From assembly GCA_020634415.1 (NCBI GenBank), contig JACKBT010000003.1:170879-234878 (forward strand): a DNA stretch of 64,000 bases. The letters run 5' to 3'. This stretch comes from Ardenticatenaceae bacterium (GTDB lineage: Bacteria > Chloroflexota > Anaerolineae > Promineifilales > Promineifilaceae). Below, piece after piece: positions 53,471 through 60,216 of this stretch. The notes below the pieces were generated by a model, which saw only the letters and a list, made by a program, of their open reading frames with translations, made no database searches and was not told where the DNA came from. Numbering within the stretch: position 1 is the first letter of the stretch; each line of letters starts with the position of its first letter. The translations under genes and the position numbers were made by a program.

Positions 53471-53725
53471 CTAATCATCTTTGGGGGAACGGGAGCGGAA
53501 CCACCAGCTACGCCAGTCGGGCCTCGGTTTTGATGGCAATTTAACTTCTTTGAGGTGCGATTTAAGAAACCCTTCCATCTTCTCCCATTGGGTAAAAAGA
53601 TAATGCGTCCCTGTGGACACATGGGTAATCTCACCTTGCCAAGATTGTTTACCATCTTTTGCCGGTGTCTCCTCGATACTTATCTTCACTACAAACGAGT
53701 GGGTGCTATCCTCAAAGAGGTCCAT
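53471..53725 (-). CDS. 84-aa eCIS-linked small protein, HSFVVKI family
   Basis: ATG 53725 has CAGGAG six bases upstream; an earlier start at 53821 would overlap the preceding gene extensively. The product (MDLFEDSTHSFVVKISIEE) aligns by eye with the next upstream protein over residues 9-60: both read H-x-F-V-V-[KR]-I, a Gly-x-I-x-H, TG, an aromatic pair and a FL..HL ending. The C-terminus is basic (RPDWRSWWFRSRSP). Such small proteins recur in cyanobacterial and Chloroflexota genomes; their function is not known to me. Position at the head of the operon suggests a regulatory or accessory role. Confidence 0.75.
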   Translation of the reverse strand: MDLFEDSTHSFVVKISIEETPAKDGKQSWQGEITHVSTGTHYLFTQWEKMEGFLKSHLKEVKLPSKPRPDWRSWWFRSRSPKDD

Positions 53726-53990
53726 CTTGTACTCCTGGTTCTTTGGGGGAAAGATTGGACGATTGGGGCAAATCTTCCGACCAAAGCTGAGCATGGTACT
53801 TCGATTGGATGTCAGGTGCATCGGCTAGATTCAAGTGAGTTGCCAAGAACTCGGCGATATTGTTGATGTCATTAAAGTATTGCTTTTCTCCCGTCACCGC
53901 ATGTTGAATCATACCCCTGAAGCGTGGAGCCTCTCCCTCAATCTCACGGTATTCGCGCCATATACGAACCACAAAAACATGTTCTTTCAT
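53712..53990 (-). CDS. 92-aa eCIS-linked small protein, HVFVVRIW family
   Basis: ATG 53990 has AGGACG seven bases upstream; a start at 54086 is possible but less likely because it would extend into the shared promoter area. The core reads MKEHVFVVRIWREYREIEGE, then RFRGMIQHAVTG, YFNDINNIAEFLATHL, and a Pro/Ser-rich tail. It is a paralogue of the next gene, which starts inside its 3' end (14-base overlap), so the two are coupled. It is the first gene of the eCIS cluster as read from the divergent promoter region. Function unknown. Confidence 0.75.
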   Translation of the reverse strand: MKEHVFVVRIWREYREIEGEAPRFRGMIQHAVTGEKQYFNDINNIAEFLATHLNLADAPDIQSKYHAQLWSEDLPQSSNLSPKEPGVQDGPL

Positions 53991-54104
53991 TCTTGTCGTC
54001 CTGGTATACATTACCAAACACCCAAACCTGTGTGCAGGAATGATGTGTACGCCACAGTCAATGTTCAACAAGCAGGTTTTTAGCACATCGGTAACACGAT
54101 ACTA

Positions 54105-54149
54105 TCACCGTATTATCACCGCCCTCTCACCGTTTATTGTTGGTATAAT
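54105..54149 (+). promoter_or_regulatory. Three direct repeats at 11-bp spacing upstream of an extended -10 box
   Basis: tcaccg occurs at 54105, 54116 and 54127, exactly 11 bases apart, and TGGTATAAT (extended -10) lies at 54141-54149. The third repeat overlaps the -35 position. This pattern is like SARP or OmpR-type activator sites. The promoter reads toward the gene at 54170; the same sites could also serve the eCIS operon in the other direction. Confidence 0.55.
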
Positions 54150-54169
54150 CGGCCGTTTGAGGTACAGCA

Positions 54170-54655
54170 ATGCAAAAAGACGCAAAAATCGAACTATGGC
54201 AGCTCAAAGTAGCGCTTTTCACTCTATTGGGGCAGCTTAACAGCGAGGTGAAACATCTTGATGAACTCACCTGCAAGACCATCGCTCGCGTGTTGGGGGA
54301 AATCATGCAAGAGACGGTTTCCCTGGCTAATAACACCACCCAAGAAGATATAGTAGCCTGGATTGGTGACATTCTGGTAGATACAGATGAAATGAAGGAA
54401 GAGCTGGCTCGCAAGTGGTATGAAGAGCTGCAACCAGTGATGCAGCGTGCCGAAGAAAGGGCCGAAGAGCTGGAACACAGCCTGGGCGATTTCACCTGCC
54501 TCTCTGTAAATGGGGAACAGTGGGGGGCCATCTGTCTGATCTGCCTGGAATGGGTCATCATCGAGCCAGGCGAGACGCGGGGGAACCCCCTGCTTAGAAA
54601 ATGTCGCGGCTTAGGGTTAGACAGCAGCCGTTTCCCACCCCCTGATTTTTTTTGA
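54170..54655 (+). CDS. 161-aa protein of unknown function, divergent from the eCIS operon
   Basis: ATG 54170 has GAGG seven bases upstream and an extended -10 promoter 21 bases before it. The product is acidic and helical at first (LWQLKVALFTLLGQLNSEVK to EERAEELEHSL, ~1-110) and then has a Cys-containing region (FTCLSVNG, ICLICLEWV, RKCRGLG) that could bind a metal. I do not recognise a family. Divergence from the eCIS genes across a shared regulatory region suggests a possible link in control. Palindromic element copy C starts three bases after its stop. Confidence 0.65.
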   Translation: MQKDAKIELWQLKVALFTLLGQLNSEVKHLDELTCKTIARVLGEIMQETVSLANNTTQEDIVAWIGDILVDTDEMKEELARKWYEELQPVMQRAEERAEELEHSLGDFTCLSVNGEQWGAICLICLEWVIIEPGETRGNPLLRKCRGLGLDSSRFPPPDFF

Positions 54656-54657
54656 TT

Positions 54658-54751
54658 GTAACTCTTCACCCTCCCGGAGGTTTTCCTTCGAGAGGGCCTC
54701 CGTAAAAGAAACCTCCGGGAGGATTTTTCACCTGAGGGACTGAATACTTAC
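54658..54751 (+). repeat. 94-bp palindromic element, copy C
   Basis: Same layout as copy B: GTAACTCTTC, arms CCTCCCGGAGG / CCTCCGGGAGG with the inner 31 bp in the majority orientation, ending ...ATACTTAC. It lies between the 161-aa gene and tetR. Confidence 0.85.
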
Positions 54752-54770
54752 TTTTGATTTATCCAATTTA

Positions 54771-54799
54771 TTGACAAATATGACGCTCTGCGTCACAAT
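54771..54799 (+). promoter_or_regulatory. tetR promoter with palindromic operator
   Basis: TTGACA at 54771-54776 and CACAAT at 54794-54799 are 17 bases apart. The spacer and -10 carry the perfect inverted repeat TGACGC-TCT-GCGTCA (54781-54795), well placed for repression by the TetR protein encoded next. Gene start is 36 bases further on. Confidence 0.7.
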
Positions 54800-54834
54800 A
54801 TGAGCCATCACTCATTTTTTGAGGGCTGACTCAT

Positions 54835-55458
54835 TTGACAACTGAACCCACTCCCACATTTGTTAATGACCGCCGCGAACGGCGTATTGCTGCCCGCAAG
54901 CAGCAAATCTTGGACGCGGCCGCCCACGTTTTTAGCCAGAAAGGTTACGAACGAGCCACCACACGCGAAATTGCGGAAACGGCCGATCTCGCCGAAGGCA
55001 CCCTCTACAACTACTTCCCCAGCAAACGCGACCTCCTCATAGGTGTTGCCCAACATTACGCCGAAGAAGTCATCGCCGACATAGACAATGCCCAGGCCGA
55101 GACCTTTGAAGGCATGTTGACGCAGATCATGGCTAACCGCTTTCGGCGCGGGCAGGAGCGGCGGCTGTTCATGCTGTTCCTGCATGAGGCCCGCCACAAC
55201 GAAGATGTGCATGAACATTACATGCAAGGTGCCTTGCAGCGCATCATCACCGAAACAGAAAAACGACTCCAAAAATTGATTGAAACAGGTTTAATTCGCC
55301 CCGTTGATCCCGTGGTGGCAGCCCGGACTTTGAGTGCCACGATTATGGGTTTTGCGGCTTTATTTGAGCTGGGCGGCTCGGTGGGGCATTCCTCACCAGA
55401 GCAGTTGGGCGCAGAAGTGACGGATATTTTTATCAATGGTTTGAAACAACAAACGTAA
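54835..55458 (+). CDS. TetR/AcrR family transcriptional regulator
   Basis: A 207-aa regulator. The likely start is TTG 54835 with GAGGG nine bases upstream. Residues ~18-65 form the TetR helix-turn-helix: RKQQILDAAAHVFSQKGYERATTREIAETADLAEGTLYNYFPSK. The C-terminal ~140 residues are the ligand/dimer domain and do not identify the ligand. It precedes two acyl-CoA dehydrogenase genes, so control of lipid or acyl-CoA catabolism (FadR/PsrA-like role) is plausible. Its promoter has a perfect palindrome, consistent with autoregulation. The stop codon TAA is formed within the palindromic element copy D. Confidence 0.9.
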   Translation: MTTEPTPTFVNDRRERRIAARKQQILDAAAHVFSQKGYERATTREIAETADLAEGTLYNYFPSKRDLLIGVAQHYAEEVIADIDNAQAETFEGMLTQIMANRFRRGQERRLFMLFLHEARHNEDVHEHYMQGALQRIITETEKRLQKLIETGLIRPVDPVVAARTLSATIMGFAALFELGGSVGHSSPEQLGAEVTDIFINGLKQQT

Positions 55459-55548
55459 TCGTTCAGTCCTTCGGGTAAAAAATCCTCCCGAAGGCTTCTT
55501 TTACGGAGGTTATCTTGAGGGAAAACCTCCGGGAGGGTGAACAGTTAC
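55455..55548 (-). repeat. 94-bp palindromic element, copy D (whole element reversed)
   Basis: Read on the - strand it matches copies B and C throughout, including flanks: GTAACTGTTC, CCTCCCGGAGG, inner segment, CCTTCGGGAGG, ...GAACGATTAC. One arm has a single change. Its GTAATC end supplies the TAA stop of tetR. Confidence 0.85.
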
Positions 55549-55591
55549 CAACAAACAAAGTCGGGTGGTTGAAACCGCAGCCACAACGACG

Positions 55592-55657
55592 AAGTCGGCG
55601 CAGGCCGACTTAGCCCACACAGGTGGGCTTTGCAGTCGTAGCTGCGAATTTATTCGC
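55592..55657 (+). other. Three consecutive hairpins before the acyl-CoA dehydrogenase gene
   Basis: aagtcggc/gccgactt (55592-55611), agcccac/gtgggct (55612-55629) and gcgaat/attcgc (55644-55657) can each fold with small loops. They lie in the untranslated leader directly before the ribosome binding site ATAGGAG. Either a dispersed repeat or a leader element; no riboswitch class is recognised. Confidence 0.6.
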
Positions 55658-55677
55658 CGAGATGATAGGAGTATAGA

Positions 55678-56769
55678 ATGCTGAATTTCCAATTAGATGA
55701 AGAGCAGAAGATGTTGACGGAGGCCATCGGCCGTTATGCGGAGGAGCGGATGCGTAAGGTATTCCGTGACGCCGATGAGGAAGGCAAGATTCCGGCCGAA
55801 GTGGTGCAGGCCGGTTGGGAGTTGGGCGTGCTGCCTACGAGCATTCCTGAGCAGTACGGCGGCTTTGGTGAGTATTCGGCCGTTACTGGGGCCATTGCTG
55901 CGGAAGCGATGGCTTTTGGTGATTTGGCGATTACGCTTCAGGTAATGGCTCCCAATTCGGTGGCTGTGCCGGTGATGTTGTTTGGCACGGAAGCCCAGAA
56001 GGAGGCCCATTTGCCGCTGTTTTGTGAGGAGCAGATGCCCAAAGTGGCGGCGGCGTTAACAGAACCCCGTATTCAGTTTGACCCACGTCATTTGGGGACA
56101 ACGGCCGTTCTCGACAACGACAGCTACATCCTTAACGGCCGTAAAGCGATGGTTCCTCTGGCGGCCACGGCCGAAACATTTCTCATCTATGCCCATGAGG
56201 ACGGCAAGACACAAGCCTTTTTTGTGCCAGCAGGCACAGATGGCCTTGTGGTGGAGGAGCGGGAAAAGCTGATGGGTATCCGCGCTTTGCCCACCTATCG
56301 CCTGAAATTAGAAAACTGCCGCATTCCGGCCGAGAACAAACTGGGCGGCAGTGCGGGGATTGAGTTTGGCACGATTTTGAATCACAGTCGGGTGGCATTG
56401 GCAGCAACGGCCGTTGGCGTAGCCAAAGCGGGTTATGAATATGCCCGCGAATACGCCAAGCAGCGCGTCCAATTTGGCGAACCCATCGCCCATCGCCAAT
56501 CCATCGCCTTTATGCTGGCGGAGATGGCGATTGACGTGGATGCGGCCCGCATGATGGTATGGGAGGCGGCATGGAAGCTGGATCGTGGTGAAGATGTGAC
56601 GCAGGCGGCCACTGTTATGAAACATTTTGTAGACGATATGGCCGTGCGCGTGGCCGATCAGGCCCTGCAAATACTCGGTGGCTACGGCTACATCCGTGAA
56701 TATCCGGTGGAGTTGTGGCTGCGCAATGCGCGAGGGTTTGCCGCGGCCGATGGGCTAACAATGGTATAA
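55678..56769 (+). CDS. Acyl-CoA dehydrogenase family protein lacking the usual C-terminal catalytic Glu
   Basis: A 363-aa flavoprotein; ATG 55678 has AGGAG eight bases upstream. N-terminal MLNFQLDEEQKMLTEAIG, the FAD-binding middle (MPKVAAALTEP, then LNGRKAMVPLAATAETF) and the C-terminal helical domain (YAREYAKQRVQFGEPIAHRQS, LGGYGYIREYPVELWLRNAR) are those of the family. The last stretch reads RGFAAADGLTMV and ends there, where most members have an I-Y-E-G-T motif whose Glu is the base. Here that Glu is absent and the protein is ~15-20 residues short. It may have a different base (as isovaleryl-CoA dehydrogenase does) or an accessory role. It is followed 79 bases later by a second, complete acyl-CoA dehydrogenase. 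Confidence 0.9.
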   Translation: MLNFQLDEEQKMLTEAIGRYAEERMRKVFRDADEEGKIPAEVVQAGWELGVLPTSIPEQYGGFGEYSAVTGAIAAEAMAFGDLAITLQVMAPNSVAVPVMLFGTEAQKEAHLPLFCEEQMPKVAAALTEPRIQFDPRHLGTTAVLDNDSYILNGRKAMVPLAATAETFLIYAHEDGKTQAFFVPAGTDGLVVEEREKLMGIRALPTYRLKLENCRIPAENKLGGSAGIEFGTILNHSRVALAATAVGVAKAGYEYAREYAKQRVQFGEPIAHRQSIAFMLAEMAIDVDAARMMVWEAAWKLDRGEDVTQAATVMKHFVDDMAVRVADQALQILGGYGYIREYPVELWLRNARGFAAADGLTMV

Positions 56770-56770
56770 A

Positions 56771-56841
56771 TTTACGATTTACGATTTACGATTTACGAAA
56801 GGATCCAAATCGTAAATCGTAAATCGGCAATCGTAAATCGG
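56771..56841. repeat. Iterated inverted repeat between two acyl-CoA dehydrogenase genes
   Basis: Three to four copies of tttacgatt are followed by three copies of the complement aatcgtaaa, around a ggatcc centre. It could form a long hairpin just before the second gene, whose start is at 56849. Confidence 0.7.
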
Positions 56842-56848
56842 AGTTGCG

Positions 56849-58099
56849 ATGATTGATTTTCAAATTCCCGAAAAACTGCTGAACGAATTAAAGATGACAG
56901 AGATGGTGGCGGCCCAGGTGATGCGGCCCCATGCCCGTTATTATGATGAGCATGAACACGAACGGCCGAAAGAGTTCATCAACATGATGTGGCCGGTGAT
57001 GCGCGAGCAGAACAAGGCACAGTTGGAACGCCGCCGCGCCAATGGCTCGGCCCCCAAGCGCGAAGGGCCAAATCTGACGCTGCTGCGCATGGTGCTGCTG
57101 ATTGAGATGCTGAGTTGGGGTGATGCAGGGCAATATTTGTGTTTGCCTGGTGGTGGTCTGGGTGGTTTTGCGGTGGAAGCGGCGGGCACACCGGAGCAGA
57201 AGGTCAAGTTTATGACTCGATTTGCCGAGGGCAGTGCGCCGGTGTGGGGTTCGATGGCGATTACGGAGCCGGACGCTGGCTCGGATAACAGTTCGATGCG
57301 GACAACGGCCGTTCTCGACTCCGACACCAACGAGTGGATTCTCAATGGTGAGAAAATCTTCATCACCAATGGCGCGTTATCGCTGGCCGAATCGGAAGGT
57401 TTTTGCGTGGTGTGGGCGACGGTTGATCCCACAGCAGGGCGCAAGGGCATTAAGTCCTTCGTGGTGGATGCCCATACGCCGGGCGTGAGTGTCAGCCCTG
57501 GCTTGGACAAGTTGGGCATTCGGGCCAGCGACACGGTGGTTATCTCCTTCCAGGATGCGCGAGTGCCGTTTGAGCATATGTTGGGCGGCGTGGAGACGCA
57601 GGATAAGGCCAGCAGCAAAGGCTTTCAGGGTGCGATGCAGACGTTTGATGCCAGTCGGCCAGCGGTGGCAGCCAGTGCGGTGGGCATTGCCCGCGCCGCG
57701 CTGGAGTTTACCAAGCAGACGTTGGCAGAGGATGGCATTGTGGTTGATTACACGAAGCCACGCCACCAGATGACGGCCGTTGAGCGTGATCTCATCGAAA
57801 TGGAGGCCCAATACAAAACCGCCTGGCTGCTGACGCTGAAGGCTTCGGAGGCGTTGATGTATGGTCGGGGCAATCGGTTGGAGGCGAGTATGTGTAAGGC
57901 TCATGCGGGAACGGCCGTTACCCGCATCACCCAAAAGTCAGTCGAACTGCTCGGCCCGCTCGGTTACTCCCGCGAAATGCTGGCGGAGAAGTTCATGCGC
58001 GATGCCAAGATTAACGACATCTACGAAGGCACCCGCCAAATCAACCTGCTTATCGTGGCCCGTGCTATACTTGGCTACAGCCGTAAAGAATTGAAGTAA
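56849..58099 (+). CDS. Acyl-CoA dehydrogenase
   Basis: A 416-aa flavoprotein with the expected motifs: the flavin-contact region MAITEPDAGSDNSSM, LNGEKIFITNGALS, FVVDAHTPGVSVSPG, and the C-terminal INDIYEGTRQINLLIVAR containing the catalytic Glu. An N-terminal extension with basic insert (KAQLERRRANGSAPKRE) is somewhat longer than in short-chain dehydrogenases. It oxidises an acyl-CoA to the 2-enoyl-CoA, the first step of beta-oxidation. It forms a cluster with the preceding paralogue and, further on, the hydroxyacyl-CoA dehydrogenase. Chain length preference is not visible. Start is ATG 56849 after AATCGGAGTTGCG. Confidence 0.93.
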   Translation: MIDFQIPEKLLNELKMTEMVAAQVMRPHARYYDEHEHERPKEFINMMWPVMREQNKAQLERRRANGSAPKREGPNLTLLRMVLLIEMLSWGDAGQYLCLPGGGLGGFAVEAAGTPEQKVKFMTRFAEGSAPVWGSMAITEPDAGSDNSSMRTTAVLDSDTNEWILNGEKIFITNGALSLAESEGFCVVWATVDPTAGRKGIKSFVVDAHTPGVSVSPGLDKLGIRASDTVVISFQDARVPFEHMLGGVETQDKASSKGFQGAMQTFDASRPAVAASAVGIARAALEFTKQTLAEDGIVVDYTKPRHQMTAVERDLIEMEAQYKTAWLLTLKASEALMYGRGNRLEASMCKAHAGTAVTRITQKSVELLGPLGYSREMLAEKFMRDAKINDIYEGTRQINLLIVARAILGYSRKELK

Positions 58100-58112
58100 T
58101 CATCTAGACCTC

Positions 58113-58243
58113 CGAGGTTTTGTTGCAGATTAAAAAATAAATCGGGTAATGAGTGTAGGACGATTTTGTAAATCGTCCGAGCGATTTGCAAAATCGCTCT
58201 ACTTTGTTACCCGATCAATTATTTAAAGACCAAGAAAACCTCG
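58113..58243. repeat. Nested palindromic structure between acyl-CoA dehydrogenase and P450 genes
   Basis: Four sets of inverted arms are stacked: cgaggtttt/aaaacctcg (58113, 58235), atcgggtaa/ttacccgat (58141, 58207), then two inner hairpins ggacgattt/aaatcgtcc (58158-58178) and gagcgattt/aaatcgctc (58179-58199), the last two directly adjoining. Confidence 0.75.
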
Positions 58244-58268
58244 AAGGTTTGTTCAAGCAAGTTCCCCC

Positions 58269-59657
58269 ATGACCCATCAGACCGAACGATTGGCACAAGA
58301 AGCAGAACAACCACCGCATCATCCTGACACCATCCCCCTTTTGCATAACTTTTTAGAATTCCAGGCGAATCCGCTGCAATTTTGGCTGGATGTGGGGCGT
58401 GAGGGGCCAGTGGTGCGGGTACAGTTGGGGCCATTTCGGCCGTTTTGGGTGGTGACGGATGCCGACTTTTTGGAGTATATCTTGCACAAAAAGTCGCGCA
58501 ATTTTCCCCGCGACCATCAACTGCGGCAGCGCAATGGGCTGGACAATATGCAGACCGTTTTTAACGCGCCGACGTGGGAGGAGTGGTTGTGGCGGCGGCG
58601 GCTGTTGCAGCCAGCCTTCCATGCCAAAGAGTTGGCGAAGTTTGGTGAGACGATGGTGGGCGAGGCTGTGGCGCTGATTGACAGTGTGGAGACCAGTGAG
58701 CCGTTGGAGTTGGTGTCGTTTATGAAGGCCATGACGATGCGGATTATTTGTAAGGCGATGTTTAGTGCGTCGTTGGGGGATACGGCCGTTTTGCAACACG
58801 CCTTCGAGCAAGTGACCGAATTCAGCTACAAGCGGCTGTCCAGTGTCTTCAATTTGCCCTTGTGGGTTCCCACGCCAGACGTGGTGAAAACCCGCCGCGC
58901 CGTGAACGCCCGCCTGGAGATTATCGAGCGCATTGTGCAAGATAGGCTCAGTTCGGGCAAAGCGAAGGGCGATCTGCTGGATATGCTGATTAGTGCCCAT
59001 TTGGACGAAGCGCATATCAGTGCGGACGGCCGTCGCTTCACGGGTTATGATCTGGTCAGCGAGATGATCAGCATTGTATTTGCCGGGCACGAGACGACGG
59101 CGATGACGTTGATGTGGCTCTTTTATAAGGTGGCGCAAGATGCGGAGATTGAGCGGAAATTGTGGGCAGAGGTGGATGGGGTGTTAAACGGCCGTCTCCC
59201 CACCCTGGCCGATTTAGACAACATGCCCTACACCCACTGGCTCATCCAAGAAACATTGCGTTACTATCCCTCCGTCTACGTAACCTTGCGTGAAGCGGAA
59301 GAGGATGATGCGTTTGACGGCTACCACATTCCGGCCGGGACACAGTTTGTGGTCAACATCCGCGCCTTGCACCGCGACCCGCGTTATTGGGATGAGCCGG
59401 AGCGGTTTTGGCCGGAGCGATTTGGCAGTGACGAGCTTGTGCCCAGCCACAAATTCGCCTACATGCCCTTCCTGGCTGGCCCCAAAAAGTGCATCGGTGA
59501 CAATTTTGCCATGATGGAGATGCGGCTGGTTGTGCCGACGATTATGCAGCGTTTGCGTTTTCACTATGAAGCAGATGAACCCGTGCAGGAAAAAGCTGGC
59601 TTTGTCATGGAAACCAAGCAGCCTGTTATGATGCGCGTAGAAAAACGAGCAGGATAA
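58269..59657 (+). CDS. Cytochrome P450
   Basis: A 462-aa P450. Standard motifs are in order: I-helix oxygen-binding region FAGHETTAMT, the K-helix ETLR with Glu328 and Arg331, and the haem loop FLAGPKKCIGDNFA with Cys408. The N-terminus (MTHQTERLAQEAEQPPHHPD) is soluble, as in bacterial CYP102/CYP110-like fatty acid or terpene hydroxylases; the overall pattern recalls CYP4/CYP110 types. It oxidises a lipophilic substrate with electrons from a partner not seen here. It lies between lipid-catabolism genes, so a fatty acid or alkane substrate is plausible. The start ATG has no clear ribosome binding site. Confidence 0.94.
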   Translation: MTHQTERLAQEAEQPPHHPDTIPLLHNFLEFQANPLQFWLDVGREGPVVRVQLGPFRPFWVVTDADFLEYILHKKSRNFPRDHQLRQRNGLDNMQTVFNAPTWEEWLWRRRLLQPAFHAKELAKFGETMVGEAVALIDSVETSEPLELVSFMKAMTMRIICKAMFSASLGDTAVLQHAFEQVTEFSYKRLSSVFNLPLWVPTPDVVKTRRAVNARLEIIERIVQDRLSSGKAKGDLLDMLISAHLDEAHISADGRRFTGYDLVSEMISIVFAGHETTAMTLMWLFYKVAQDAEIERKLWAEVDGVLNGRLPTLADLDNMPYTHWLIQETLRYYPSVYVTLREAEEDDAFDGYHIPAGTQFVVNIRALHRDPRYWDEPERFWPERFGSDELVPSHKFAYMPFLAGPKKCIGDNFAMMEMRLVVPTIMQRLRFHYEADEPVQEKAGFVMETKQPVMMRVEKRAG

Positions 59658-59677
59658 TTTGTGTTACAATTTTGCCC

Positions 59678-59962
59678 ATGATTGTTGATGACTTTATCTG
59701 GCTGCCCCAAATTGTTGATAAGCTAGATAGCAAGCACGCTGTCTATCCCGAAGAAGTTGAAGAACTGTTTTTCAACCAACCCCAATTTCGTTTTCATGAA
59801 AAAGGCAACGTCCAAGGGGAAAACATGTATACAGCGTTGGGGCAAACTGATGGGGGTCGTTATTTGATTGTGTTTTTCATCTTCAAATCACCTAATCGTG
59901 CTTTGATCATTAGCGCACGAGATATGAATCGAACGGAGCGCAGATATTATGGACGAAAATAA
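59678..59962 (+). CDS. BrnT-like toxin of a type II toxin-antitoxin pair
   Basis: A 94-aa protein starting at ATG 59678. VDDFIWLPQIVDKLDSKHAVYPEEVEELFF, the middle ALGQTDGGRYLIVFFIF and ending ISARDMNRTERRYYGRK follow the BrnT/PF04365 pattern: the KH, ISAR and ER..Y signatures. BrnT acts as a ribonuclease inhibited by BrnA. The antitoxin gene overlaps its last 14 bases, the toxin-first order typical of brnTA. Its base composition is more AT-rich than its neighbours and it has no ACGGCCGT word, in line with transfer. Confidence 0.85.
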   Translation: MIVDDFIWLPQIVDKLDSKHAVYPEEVEELFFNQPQFRFHEKGNVQGENMYTALGQTDGGRYLIVFFIFKSPNRALIISARDMNRTERRYYGRK

Positions 59963-60212
59963 AGCTAAAGATTTATTGCCAGAAGAGTTTGCAAGTATTG
60001 AAGAAGCTGCCGAATTTTGGGACTCACATAGCTTGGCAGACTATTGGGACGAAACGAAAGAAGTACAGATTGAAGTTCGTGCTGTCCGCAAGAAACGGGT
60101 TGCCTTAGCCTCAGAATTAGCCAAACAGGTTGCTGACGTTGCTAGACGAGAAGGTGTTTCTGTGGAGACATTGGTAAATTTGTGGGTATCAGAAAGGTTA
60201 CAAACGGCCTAG
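59949..60212 (+). CDS. BrnA/CopG-type antitoxin
   Basis: An 87-aa protein. The N-terminal part LPEEFASIEEAAEFWDSHSLADYWDE is the signature of CopG antitoxin PF12441; the C-terminal ~45 residues (RKKRVALASELAKQVADVAR...SVETLVNLWVSERLQ) form a ribbon-helix-helix-like DNA-binding part. It neutralises the toxin encoded just before and probably represses the pair. The start overlaps the toxin gene by 14 bases. Base composition is AT-rich like the toxin's. Confidence 0.87.
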   Translation: MDENKAKDLLPEEFASIEEAAEFWDSHSLADYWDETKEVQIEVRAVRKKRVALASELAKQVADVARREGVSVETLVNLWVSERLQTA

Positions 60213-60216
60213 CGAA

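Noticed and set aside
17148..53990. Ordinary contractile prophage
   Set aside because: There is no capsid, portal, terminase, integrase or lysis gene, while AAA ATPase, DUF4255 and DUF4157 genes are typical for eCIS.
17148..53990. Type VI secretion system
   Set aside because: No TssJLM membrane complex or ClpV is present; the sheath and tube proteins are of the eCIS/phage tail type.
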